A DNA stretch of 64,000 nucleotides, from the NCBI GenBank assembly GCA_046331545.1, contig JAXLQR010000002.1, positions 2,046,001-2,110,000 of the forward strand, written 5' to 3'. Positions 38,203 through 46,582 of the stretch are shown here, piece by piece (position 1 is the first letter of the stretch; each line of letters begins with the position of its first letter). The position numbers and the translations under genes are program-made. The notes under the pieces are model-generated. The model saw only the letters and a list, made by a program, of their open reading frames with translations, was not told the origin of the DNA and ran no database searches. This DNA is from JADJVL01 sp046331545. Its GTDB lineage: Bacteria > Acidobacteriota > Holophagae > Holophagales > Holophagaceae.

Positions 38203-39255
38203 ATGTCCAAGAAGATCATCCACGTGGTGGGCACGGGCACCATCGGCGAGCCCCTCATCGGCCTCATGACCCACTTCCAGAAGGAGCTGGGCATCGACGC
38301 GGTGACCTTCCACAAGCACAGCATCAGCGACCGGCCCAAGGTGAAAGCCCTGGTGAACCGCGGTGCGACCCTGGCGGTGGACGCCGACAAGATGGACGCC
38401 TTCAAGTCCGCGGGCATGAATCCGACCCTGACCCACGAGCAGGCCCTCGAGCAGGCTTCCGTCGTCATCGACTGCTCCCCCAAGGGCCTCGAGATGAAGG
38501 AGAAGATCTACAAGCACTACGAGCACAACACGCTGGGCTTCATCGCCCAGGGCTCGGAGTTCGGCTTCGGCAAGATGTACGCCCGGGGCATCAACGACGA
38601 GGTCATCAAGCCCGAGGACAAGTACATCCACGTCGTCAGCTGCAACACCCACAACCTGAGCTGCCTGCTCCAGACCCTGGTGCTGAGCGACGGCGACGAC
38701 AACCTCGTCGAAGGCTCCTTCGTCTGCATGCGCCGCGCCAACGACATCAGCCAGGTGAAGGACTTCTGCCCCGGCCCCCAGGTGGGTTCCCACAAGGACG
38801 GCAAGTTCGGCACCCACCACGCCCGGGACGCCTACCACCTCTTCCAGACCAAGGGCCTCGAGCTGAACCTCTTCAGCTCGGCCATCAAGCTCAACACGCA
38901 GTACATGCACAGCCTCTGGTTCGACCTGCGCACGAAGAAGGCCACGACGCTGGACGCCCTCAAGGCCAAGATCAAGGCCAACGACCGCATCGCCGTCACC
39001 GACAAGAAGGACGCCAACACGGTCTTCTCCTTCGGCCGCGACCAGGGCCACTTCGGCCGCATCCTCAACCAGACCGTGATCCCGCTCAGCACCCTGACGA
39101 TGCCGAACGAGAACCGCATCGTGGGCTTCTGCTTCACCCCCCAGGACGGCAACAGCCTCCTCAGCTCCCTCGCCGCCGCCATGCGCATGATCCATCCGGC
39201 CGACTGGGAACAGCGCATCCAGGTGCTCAAGCCCTTCTTCTTCGACGAGGTGTAG
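38203..39255 (+). CDS. Type II (archaeal-like) glyceraldehyde-3-phosphate dehydrogenase-like protein
   Basis: A 350-residue oxidoreductase. An N-terminal Rossmann loop VVGTGTIGEPLIG is followed by VVIDCSPKGLEMK and a candidate catalytic cysteine in VVSCNTHNLSCLL. These match in order the GTIGKRV, DCTPKG and SCNTTGL motifs of archaeal type II GAPDH, not the bacterial GapA pattern. The reaction would be oxidation of glyceraldehyde-3-phosphate, but divergence elsewhere leaves the substrate open. The gene is preceded by the gdhA terminator and followed by a hairpin, so it is a single transcription unit. Confidence 0.7.
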   Translation: MSKKIIHVVGTGTIGEPLIGLMTHFQKELGIDAVTFHKHSISDRPKVKALVNRGATLAVDADKMDAFKSAGMNPTLTHEQALEQASVVIDCSPKGLEMKEKIYKHYEHNTLGFIAQGSEFGFGKMYARGINDEVIKPEDKYIHVVSCNTHNLSCLLQTLVLSDGDDNLVEGSFVCMRRANDISQVKDFCPGPQVGSHKDGKFGTHHARDAYHLFQTKGLELNLFSSAIKLNTQYMHSLWFDLRTKKATTLDALKAKIKANDRIAVTDKKDANTVFSFGRDQGHFGRILNQTVIPLSTLTMPNENRIVGFCFTPQDGNSLLSSLAAAMRMIHPADWEQRIQVLKPFFFDEV

Positions 39256-39284
39256 GGACGACCCGCACCAGGATCCGGGACCGC

Positions 39285-39307
39285 GCGCGCCACCCACGGT
39301 GGCGCGC
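39285..39307 (+). terminator. Hairpin after the GAPDH-like gene
   Basis: A 10-base stem GCGCGCCACC / GGTGGCGCGC with a CAC loop, 30 bases past the stop; no T-run. Confidence 0.55.
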
Positions 39308-39342
39308 TGCCGTTCCAGGGAGGATCCTGGAGTCCCGGTGCC

Positions 39343-41343
39343 ATGACCTCCAACACGGTTGAAACCCCCCCCGCCCCCCCGTCCGGCATCATCCCGGGCC
39401 TGGACGGCCTGCGCGCGGTCTCCGTCCTGGCGGTGATGCTCTACCACGGCGGGGCGGTGTGGATGAGGGGCGGCTACCTCGGCGTGGAGATCTTCTTCGT
39501 CATCAGCGGCTTCCTCATCACCACGCTGCTGCTGCGGGAGTGGGAGGGCTCGGGGCGCATCGCCCTGGGCGCCTTCTGGATCCGCCGAGCGCGGCGCCTG
39601 GTGCCGGCGGTGACGGCGCTGCTGCTGGCCATGCTGGCCCTGGGGGCCTTATGGCTGGGGCCCAGGGCCTCCCAGTTCCGGGCGGACCTGGTGGCCTCGG
39701 CGGCGTACGGCGAGAACTGGCACCAGATCGCCTCGGGCAGTTCCTACTTCGCCGACCAGGGCCTGCCGGTGCTGCGGCACCTCTGGTCCCTGGCGGTGGA
39801 GGGCCAGTTCTACCTGGGCTGGCCCCTGGTGCTCCTGGGCCTGCTCCTCCTCTCGAAGCGCTGGAAGCCCTCCCCGCTCCTCGGCACGGCCCTCCTGGGC
39901 GTGGCCAGCGCCGCCTGGATGGCCTGGCTCGCCGATCCCCACAACCCTTCCAGCCTCCGGGCCGCCGAAAGCCTCAACCGCGCCTACCTGGGCACCGACA
40001 CCCGGGCCTTCGGCCTCCTGGGCGGGGCCCTGCTGGCGCTGGTCCTGGCCCGGAAGCCCCGGGAGGGCGGCCGCGCGGCCGACGGCGCGGCCCTCCTCGG
40101 ACTGGCCGGACTGCTGGTCCTCTGCGCCGTCCTCGACGCCCACGACGCCCGGCTCTACCGGGGCGGATTCCTACTGGTGGACGGGCTGACGGCCCTGGTG
40201 ATCGCGAGCCTCGCCCTGCCGCGGCCGGCCCTGATGAAGCGCATCCTCGGCCTCGAGGTCCTCGAGGCCCTCGGCCGCCGGTCGTACAGCCTCTACCTCT
40301 GGCACTGGCCGGTCTTCCGGCTGGTGGCGCCGGGCCTCGCGGGGCCGGGTTGGACCCTGCTGCGCTGGGCCCTGGCCTTCGCGCTGGCGGAAGCCAGCTA
40401 CCAGCTCGTGGAGGCGCCCTTCCGGCGGAAGGCCTTCCTCCAGGACCGCTGGTCCGACCTCCGGGGCCGGAGCGGTCATCCCCGCCAGCTGGCCCACGCC
40501 CTGACGGTGGCGGCCCTCCTCCTGGGCGCCGCCTGGAGCGCCACCGCCCTGGCGCGCCAGGCCCCGTACGTGGACGAGGTGCAGGCGGCCCTGCGCTTCA
40601 ACGCCCAGGCCCTGGACAGCCTCGAGGCCGCGCCCGCCGCCGGCGCCACGGCCCGCCTCGCCCCCGCGCCCGCGCCACGGGTGCCCGCCCTGGTGGAGAT
40701 CGGCGTGGGGCCCCTTCCGGAGGGCCTCACCATCACCGCCATCGGCGATTCGGTGATGAAGGGCGCCGCCCTGGCCCTCAAGGCCGAAGGCGAGGCCCGC
40801 CTGGGGGAGGGCCGCATCGCCATCAACGCCGAGGAGTCCCGGCCCTTCGCCCAGGCGGTCTCGGTGGTGAAGGCCTACAAGGCCCAGAAGCGCCTCGGGG
40901 ACGTGGTGGTCATCCACCTCGGCACCAACAACAGCAGCATCTCCGAGGCCCAGTTCCAGCGGCTCATGGAACTGCTGGGCGACCGGCGCCTGGTGCTCTT
41001 CCTCACCGCCAAGTCCGACAAGGAGGAGGCCTGCGAGGCGGTGAACCGGTCCCTGCTCCGGCAGGCCGACGGCGGCGCGAACGCCCGCGTGCTCGACTGG
41101 AACGCCCTGGGCGGGGCGCACCCCGAGCTCTTCTACGAGGACCGCACCCACCTGCGCCCGGGCGGCGCCCGCTTCTACGCCGAGTCCATCCTGGCCGAGA
41201 TCGCCCGGGAACCGCGGGTCAAGGCCGGTCTGGCCGCGTCGGCGCCCGGGGGCCAGGCTCCGTCCACCGCCCCCGCGCCGTCTCCGCCGGCCCAGGCCGT
41301 GGCGCCGCCGCCGGTCCCGGCGGGCCGGCCCGGGAGCCGGTGA
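39343..41343 (+). CDS. Membrane O-acyltransferase (acyltransferase-3) fused to an SGNH domain, OatA-like
   Basis: A 666-residue inner-membrane protein. Residues about 15-400 are the acyltransferase-3 domain with about ten helices and the motifs PGLDGLRAVSVLAVMLYHGG, GVEIFFVISGFLIT, FWIRRARRLVPA and LWSLAVEGQFYLGWPLVL. Residues about 450-630 are a periplasmic SGNH esterase/transferase domain: Ser in AIGDSVMKGA, Asn in HLGTNNSS, and Asp/His in YEDRTHLRPGG. This is the layout of OatA-type peptidoglycan O-acetyltransferases and of other cell-surface glycan acylators. The Pro/Ala-rich tail is probably disordered. Two further SGNH genes follow directly, forming a three-gene unit. Confidence 0.85.
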   Translation: MTSNTVETPPAPPSGIIPGLDGLRAVSVLAVMLYHGGAVWMRGGYLGVEIFFVISGFLITTLLLREWEGSGRIALGAFWIRRARRLVPAVTALLLAMLALGALWLGPRASQFRADLVASAAYGENWHQIASGSSYFADQGLPVLRHLWSLAVEGQFYLGWPLVLLGLLLLSKRWKPSPLLGTALLGVASAAWMAWLADPHNPSSLRAAESLNRAYLGTDTRAFGLLGGALLALVLARKPREGGRAADGAALLGLAGLLVLCAVLDAHDARLYRGGFLLVDGLTALVIASLALPRPALMKRILGLEVLEALGRRSYSLYLWHWPVFRLVAPGLAGPGWTLLRWALAFALAEASYQLVEAPFRRKAFLQDRWSDLRGRSGHPRQLAHALTVAALLLGAAWSATALARQAPYVDEVQAALRFNAQALDSLEAAPAAGATARLAPAPAPRVPALVEIGVGPLPEGLTITAIGDSVMKGAALALKAEGEARLGEGRIAINAEESRPFAQAVSVVKAYKAQKRLGDVVVIHLGTNNSSISEAQFQRLMELLGDRRLVLFLTAKSDKEEACEAVNRSLLRQADGGANARVLDWNALGGAHPELFYEDRTHLRPGGARFYAESILAEIAREPRVKAGLAASAPGGQAPSTAPAPSPPAQAVAPPPVPAGRPGSR

Positions 41344-41347
41344 ATCC

Positions 41348-42655
41348 ATGGTCCTGCGCCGGGCCCTGACCCTCTTCGCCGCCGCCGTCGCCCTCCGGGC
41401 CGGGACGGTCCCGGACCTCCCGGAGCGGGTCCGTCAGGCCCGGGCGGGGGCGGGGCTGCTCCGCATCCTCCACCTGGGGGACAGCCACGTCGCGGCCGCC
41501 TCGGGGCATCGAAGCTACGACGCCTTCTTCCGGGCGCGCTTCGGCGACGGCGGGCCGGGCTCCGGCCTGCCCTGGGCCGCGCCGCGTCCGGGCCTGCGGG
41601 CCAGCGCCAGTCCAGGATGGCGCTTCCACCGCAAGGACGACGGCGACCGCATGCTCGGCCTGGGCGGCAGCTTCATGGAGACGGCCCGGGCCGGCACCTG
41701 GGCGCGGGTGGAAGGGCGCGGGTCGCGGATGCGCCTCCAGCTGCTGCGCCAGCCCGGCGGAGGCCGGGCGGCGGTGCGTCTGGATGGCGCCCTCCTCGCG
41801 ACCCTGGACCTCGACGGCGAGACCGGCCTGGTCCCCCTGGAGCGGGAGCTCCCGGCCTCCGCCGGCCCGCACACCCTCGAGGTGCACTGCCTCGACGGCG
41901 GTCGCGTCCGCCTGCTGGGCGTGGCCTTCGAGGGTGCCGCGGGCGCGGTCTACAGCCCCATGGGCGTGGTGGGGGCCCAGGCTTCCTGGATGCTGGAGGT
42001 CCCCGAATCCCTCTTCACCGCCGAAGTCGCCGCCGAGGCCCCGGACCTGGTGATCCTGGCCTTCGGCACCAATGAGGCCAACGATCCGGCCTTCGACCCG
42101 CCGTCCTACCAGCACGGCCTGGAACAGCTCCTGGGGCGCTTCCACAGGGCCGCGCCCCAGGCCCTGCTGGTGCTGCTCGGGCCTCCGGACGCCCGGCTGC
42201 CCCGGGCCCAGCCGGGCGCCCTGGAGCGCGTGGCGGCCCTCCAGCAGGCCGTCGCCGCCCGGGCCGGGGCCCTCCTGCTGGACCAGCGGCGGGCCATGGG
42301 CGGACCGGGCGCCATCGCGGCCTGGCTGCAGGAGGGGCTCGCCGCCCGGGACCAGGTTCACTTCGCGCCCGCCGGCTACCAGCGGCTCGCCGTGGCGGTG
42401 CTCGGGAGCCTCATGCCCGCCCTGGGCCAGTCCGGGGACATCCGCATTCCGGACGCGCCCCGCAGCGCGTTCCGCGAGCTTCCGCGAGCCCGCGAGGCGG
42501 CGCCGCCTTCCCCGCCCGCCTCCGGCCAGCGGGTGGACGGGGGCGAGGGCCACGCGATCTACGTTTTCCGCCAGGCGGACGGCAGGCTCTTCATCACCGA
42601 CAATCCCGCGAGCGTGGCCGGCAAGGCGGGCACCTGGGTGGGGAAGGCGCCATGA
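41348..42655 (+). CDS. Exported SGNH/GDSL hydrolase
   Basis: A 435-residue protein with a signal peptide (RRALTLFAAAVALRAG). Catalytic blocks are Ser in LHLGDSHVAA, Asn in AFGTNEAND, and Asp/His in RDQVHFAPAGY. Between blocks I and III lies a roughly 150-residue jelly-roll-like insert, as in peptidoglycan O-acetylesterases that carry a carbohydrate-binding module inside the SGNH fold. The C-terminus ends with a short YVFRQADGRLFITDNP segment that resembles DUF4124-type tails. It starts five bases after the acyltransferase stop and overlaps the next gene by four, so all three are coupled. Confidence 0.8.
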   Translation: MVLRRALTLFAAAVALRAGTVPDLPERVRQARAGAGLLRILHLGDSHVAAASGHRSYDAFFRARFGDGGPGSGLPWAAPRPGLRASASPGWRFHRKDDGDRMLGLGGSFMETARAGTWARVEGRGSRMRLQLLRQPGGGRAAVRLDGALLATLDLDGETGLVPLERELPASAGPHTLEVHCLDGGRVRLLGVAFEGAAGAVYSPMGVVGAQASWMLEVPESLFTAEVAAEAPDLVILAFGTNEANDPAFDPPSYQHGLEQLLGRFHRAAPQALLVLLGPPDARLPRAQPGALERVAALQQAVAARAGALLLDQRRAMGGPGAIAAWLQEGLAARDQVHFAPAGYQRLAVAVLGSLMPALGQSGDIRIPDAPRSAFRELPRAREAAPPSPPASGQRVDGGEGHAIYVFRQADGRLFITDNPASVAGKAGTWVGKAP

Positions 42656-43962
42656 CGAAGCGCGCGGCGCCTACCCTGGCCCTCCTGGCCGCGGCGGCCC
42701 TGGTCCTTCCGGCCGCCGGCCGGCCGAAGCATCCCCGCAAGCGCCCGGCGTCCCGGCGCCCGGCGGCGGTGAAGCCGATGCGTCCGGTACCGGTGCGTGG
42801 GATCGAAGGCGCCGAGGCCCTGGCGCCCTTCCTCGCCGCCCTGGCCCAGGCCACCGAGCCCCAGGCCGGCCGGATGGTGCGGGTGATGCAGTTCGGGGAC
42901 TCCCACACCGCGGCGGACTTCTGGACCGGCCGCCTGCGCCAGCGCCTCCAGGCCCGCTTCGGCGACGCGGGCCCCGGCCTGCTCATGTCCGGCCGGCCCT
43001 GGCGGGGCTACCACCACGACGGCGTGCAGCTGGTCTCGGGGGTGCAGTGGCCCGGGGAGAGCCTGCGGAGCCGGGAGGCCACGGGCTGGGTGGGCCTCGC
43101 CGGGGCCGCCGTCGAGCCCCCCGCGGGCGAGCCCCTGCGGGTGCAGGGCCGGTTCGCCGACCTCCGCCTCCACCTCCTCGGCGGCAGCGGGGCGCTCCCC
43201 CAGGCCAGTGTCGCGCCCCTCGCCCCGGCGGCGGGGGACGAGCAGGACCCCGCGCCCGCCCGGACCCTGGACGTGCGCTTCGAGGCGGGCTTCGCCGGGG
43301 GCGAGTGCCTGCGCATCCACGGCCTGAAGGGCGCGGCCGGCGCCCAGGTCCAGGAGGTCGCCATCGCCCTGCCGGAGGGCGCGAAGCTGCTGGGCCTGGA
43401 GCTGCTGTCCGGCACGCCGGGCGTGGTCTACGACGAGCTGGGCCTGAACGGGGCCGAGCTCACGGACCTGGAGCGCTGGAATCCCGAGCTGCGGAAGGCG
43501 CTGCTGGCCCAGGCGCGCCCGGACCTCCTGGTGCTGGCCTACGGCACCAACGAGGCGGGCCGGCGCAACCTGGATCCGGCGGACTACGTCGCGCGGGCGC
43601 GCGTCCTATTGGAGGGACTCAAGGCGGATTCCGGGGCCAGCATCCTCGTGGTGGGCCCCCTGGACCGCCTGGCCCGCCGGGCCCGCCAGCGCGCCGCCGT
43701 GGAGGCCGGCGCCACCCAGGTCGCGGGCCTGCTGCGCCAGGCCGCCCGGGAGTCCGGCTGCGCCTACTGGGACGCCCGCGCCGCCATGGGCGGCCCCGGC
43801 GCCATCCTGAAGTGGCGCAAGGCCGGCCTCGCCCAGCGCGACCTCGTGCACCTCACCAGCCCCGGCTACCAGAAGCTGGGCGACCTGTTGGCGGACGAGC
43901 TGATGAAGATCTACGAGGCACGCGGGAACCCGGGCCATCCTGGAGGCGGCAGCCCTCCGTGA
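42652..43962 (+). CDS. Exported SGNH/GDSL hydrolase (second)
   Basis: A 436-residue paralogue-like protein, signal peptide LALLAAAALVLPAAG followed by a Lys/Arg/Pro-rich linker. Active-site blocks: MQFGDSHTAADFW (Ser), LAYGTNEAG (Asn), QRDLVHLTSPGY (Asp/His). It shares the same block layout and internal insert as the preceding gene (MGGPGAI and PGYQ in both), suggesting duplication. ATG 42652 overlaps the upstream stop (ATGA). It is likely a periplasmic esterase or acetyltransferase partner of the OatA-like protein. Confidence 0.8.
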   Translation: MTKRAAPTLALLAAAALVLPAAGRPKHPRKRPASRRPAAVKPMRPVPVRGIEGAEALAPFLAALAQATEPQAGRMVRVMQFGDSHTAADFWTGRLRQRLQARFGDAGPGLLMSGRPWRGYHHDGVQLVSGVQWPGESLRSREATGWVGLAGAAVEPPAGEPLRVQGRFADLRLHLLGGSGALPQASVAPLAPAAGDEQDPAPARTLDVRFEAGFAGGECLRIHGLKGAAGAQVQEVAIALPEGAKLLGLELLSGTPGVVYDELGLNGAELTDLERWNPELRKALLAQARPDLLVLAYGTNEAGRRNLDPADYVARARVLLEGLKADSGASILVVGPLDRLARRARQRAAVEAGATQVAGLLRQAARESGCAYWDARAAMGGPGAILKWRKAGLAQRDLVHLTSPGYQKLGDLLADELMKIYEARGNPGHPGGGSPP

Positions 43963-43996
43963 CGTTCCTCCGCGTCCCAGGGACAATGCTCAGGCC

Positions 43997-45289
43997 ATGC
44001 TCCTTCTCCGCGCCCACCTCCTCGACGCCCCGGCCTTCGGGGCCCTGAGGTCCGTTCCGGACGGGGCGGTGCTCCTCGACGGGCCCCGCATCGCGGACGC
44101 CGGGCGTTTCGAGGACCTCGCGCCGCGCCATGCGGGCGTGGACGTCCGAGACCTCCGTCCTGCCTGGATCCTTCCGGGCCTGATGGACCTCCACGTCCAC
44201 CTGCCCCAGTACGAGGCGGTGGCCCTGGACGGCCTGGAGCTGCTTCCTTGGCTGGAGACCCACATCTTTCCCAGCGAGTCGCGCTTCGCGGACGCGGGGA
44301 TGGCGAAGACCGCGGCGGAGCGCTTCTTCGCCGACGCCCTGGCCTGGGGCACCACCACCGCGGTGGTGTACGGAACCATCCATGCCGAGGCCACCGACGC
44401 GGCCTTCCAGGTGGCGGAGGCCTGCGGCATCCGGGCGGCGATGGGCAAGGTGATGATGGACCGCCACGCGCCGGCGGGCCTCCGGGAGACGACGGACGCC
44501 TCGCTGTCCCAGAGTGGGGCCCTCATCCACCGCTGGCACGGGGCGGCGGAGGGACGACTGTCCTACGCCCTGGCGCCGCGCTTCGCGCCCATGGTCTCAC
44601 CGGAGCTCATGCGGGGCGCCGGGCGCCTCGCCGAGCGCCACGGGGCCTTCCTGCAGACCCACCTGAGCGAGAACCGCGAGGAGCTGGCCTGGGTGGCGCG
44701 GCTCTTCCCCGAGGCCGCGAACTACACCGACGTCTACGCCCGCCACGGGATGCTCCTGCGCCGCACGCTCCTGGGCCACGGCATCCACCTGGACGGACCG
44801 GAGCGGGCGGCGATCCGCGCCTCCGGGGCGTCCATCGTGCACTGCCCCACCTCGAACGCCTTCCTCGCCAGCGGGATCATGCCCCTGCGCCGCTGGCTGG
44901 ACGAGGGGCTGGCCGTGGGCCTGGGCACCGACGTGGGCGCGGGCACGACGCTCTCCCTGTGGCACGAGATGGCCATGGCCTGCACGGCCTCCAAGCTGCG
45001 CTGGGCCGACGTGCGGGGCGACGCGGACCGGCCCCTGCGTCCGGCCGAGGCCCTGCACCTCGCCACCGCCGGCGGCGCGCGCGCCCTGGGTCTCGAGGGC
45101 GTGACGGGCACGCTGGACGCCGGCAGCGCCGCGGACTTCCTGGTGGTGGATCCCCGCGTTCCCGACCCCGCAGGACGGAGCGAGGACCTGCCGGAGCGGG
45201 TGCTCTCGCGCCTCCTCTACCGCGGCGAGCAGGCCATGGTGGCGGCGACGGTGGTGGCCGGCCGGGTCTGCCACGGATCCCTAGCGTGA
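43997..45289 (+). CDS. guaD: Guanine deaminase
   Basis: A 430-residue amidohydrolase converting guanine to xanthine. Zinc ligands are in LMDLHVHLPQY, the PF-type guanine pocket is seen around LPWLETHIFPSESRF, then QTHLSENREELAW, LGHGIHLDGPE and LGTDVGAGTTLSLW. The sequence HLPQYE and the WLETxxFPxE stretch are diagnostic of GuaD within the family. The next gene starts in its stop codon (GTGA). Confidence 0.92.
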   Translation: MLLLRAHLLDAPAFGALRSVPDGAVLLDGPRIADAGRFEDLAPRHAGVDVRDLRPAWILPGLMDLHVHLPQYEAVALDGLELLPWLETHIFPSESRFADAGMAKTAAERFFADALAWGTTTAVVYGTIHAEATDAAFQVAEACGIRAAMGKVMMDRHAPAGLRETTDASLSQSGALIHRWHGAAEGRLSYALAPRFAPMVSPELMRGAGRLAERHGAFLQTHLSENREELAWVARLFPEAANYTDVYARHGMLLRRTLLGHGIHLDGPERAAIRASGASIVHCPTSNAFLASGIMPLRRWLDEGLAVGLGTDVGAGTTLSLWHEMAMACTASKLRWADVRGDADRPLRPAEALHLATAGGARALGLEGVTGTLDAGSAADFLVVDPRVPDPAGRSEDLPERVLSRLLYRGEQAMVAATVVAGRVCHGSLA

Positions 45290-45849
45290 GGCGTGCGCCC
45301 CTCCTGCCGCCGGACTTCTACCGGCGGAGCGTGGAGGCGGTGGCCCGGGACCTCCTCGGCCAGCGCCTGGTCCATGGGGACGTCATCCTGCGCATCACGG
45401 AGGTGGAGGCCTACGCCGGCCCTGAGGACAGCGCCAGCCACGCCCGCCACGGCCGGACGACACGGAACGCGGTCATGTGGGGCCCCGGCGGCCACGCCTA
45501 CCTCTACCTCTGCTACGGCCTGCACTGGATGCTGAACGTCGCCACGGGCGATCCCGAGGAGGCCGGCGCCGTCCTCATCCGGGGCGCCGAGGTGGAGACG
45601 GGGCTCGACGTGGTGCTCGCGCGTCGCGGCCAGCCACGGACCGTGAAGGGCCTGCTTTCGGGCCCGGGCAAGGTGGGCCAGGCCCTAGCCCTCGACCGCA
45701 GCTTCGACGGATCGGCCCTGTTCCGGAGCGGCGGGCTCGAACTGCGGGAAGGAACCTCGCCGGGTCGCATCGAGGCCACGCCCCGCATCGGCATCGGCTT
45801 CGCGGCGGTGGCCGACCAGGCCCGGCCCTGGCGCTTCCTGGCCCGCTAG
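45286..45849 (+). CDS. 3-methyladenine DNA glycosylase (AAG/MPG family)
   Basis: A 187-residue DNA repair enzyme that removes alkylated purines. FYRRSVEAVARDLLGQRLV, the catalytic glutamate in RITEVEAYAGPEDSASHA, YLYLCYGLHWMLNVA and GPGKVGQALALD are family motifs. The GTG start at 45286 overlaps the guaD stop (GTGA). The stop at 45847-45849 overlaps, on the other strand, the stop of the zinc-ribbon gene, so the two genes converge with shared bases. Confidence 0.92.
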   Translation: MRRAPLLPPDFYRRSVEAVARDLLGQRLVHGDVILRITEVEAYAGPEDSASHARHGRTTRNAVMWGPGGHAYLYLCYGLHWMLNVATGDPEEAGAVLIRGAEVETGLDVVLARRGQPRTVKGLLSGPGKVGQALALDRSFDGSALFRSGGLELREGTSPGRIEATPRIGIGFAAVADQARPWRFLAR

Positions 45850-46139
45850 AGCGGCAGCTTGTCCCGGCTCACCACGCTGGGCCCGCTGCCGGCGGCCTTC
45901 TCGTACGTCCCGTCACCCCGGTTCACGTACTTCGTGAGGCCCTTCGACGCGAGCTGGGAATCGCTCGGGTTGTCCTTGTGGAAGAAGGCGTCCGGCCGCT
46001 TGAGGTCCGCCGGTGCGCTGATCAGGCGCGTCACCGCCCCGCCGCAGGCCGGGCAGGCGGCCGGGTCCGCCTGCCCCGGCTTGAGCAGGACCTCCCGGAC
46101 CTGGCCGCAGGCGGTGCACTGGAAATCGAAGAGGGGCAT
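45846..46139 (-). CDS. FmdB-type zinc-ribbon protein (copy 1)
   Basis: A 97-residue cytoplasmic protein starting MPLFDFQC. CTACG and CPACGG form one Cys4 zinc ribbon, as in the FmdB family of putative regulatory proteins. The C-terminal half (LTKYVNRGDGTYEKAAGSGP) is highly conserved in the second copy at 56177-56461, with about 80% identity over the first 87 residues. The two copies bracket the accessory island. Function is unknown. Confidence 0.85.
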   Translation of the reverse strand: MPLFDFQCTACGQVREVLLKPGQADPAACPACGGAVTRLISAPADLKRPDAFFHKDNPSDSQLASKGLTKYVNRGDGTYEKAAGSGPSVVSRDKLPL

Positions 46140-46411
46140 GGCGTCGCTCCGGGGCGAGCATACAAAAAGCCGGTGTGTCGCGGAGGGGTAGTCTGTCGGG
46201 AACAGGAAGATTAGTCTGTCCTCGAATAGACTGAATGGGTCCAATGAAGACCTGTTAACCGACCATTGCAGACGGAGTGTTTGTCCAATCGATTGGAAGT
46301 ATGCTCAAAGATTGGCTTCTCGTGCAAATGTGTGCTTAATCAAGTTATAATGCAACATAGCATGGCTAATTCATTTCCTCTGTTAGTCTAAAGGGTTGAT
46401 ACAATTCAGGA

Positions 46412-46482
46412 ATGGGATCCTGTTCCACCAGATACCTCACTCCTCTTCGCTACCCCGGTGGTAAGGCGAAGCTGAGTTGGTT
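46412..46482 (+). pseudogene. N-terminal stump of a D12-class DNA N6-adenine methyltransferase
   Basis: From ATG 46412 the frame reads 24 codons, including RYLTPLRYPGGKAKL, the SAM-binding N-terminus typical of D12-class (Dam-like) adenine methyltransferases. The match to the family breaks exactly where the IS3-family element begins (46483), and the rest of the enzyme (about 250 residues with DPPY) is found nowhere in the window. A TATAAT at 46346-46351 lies upstream and the preceding 270 bases are AT-rich with no other gene. Confidence 0.65.
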
Positions 46483-46582
46483 TGACCCGCCCCGCATTTC
46501 TGTCGCAGTTCCAATGTGAGGAATCTTGCCTCTGGGAGCCTCTTCGGCCAGTGGTTCCGGCCTTCGAGAGCGGTTGTGGACA

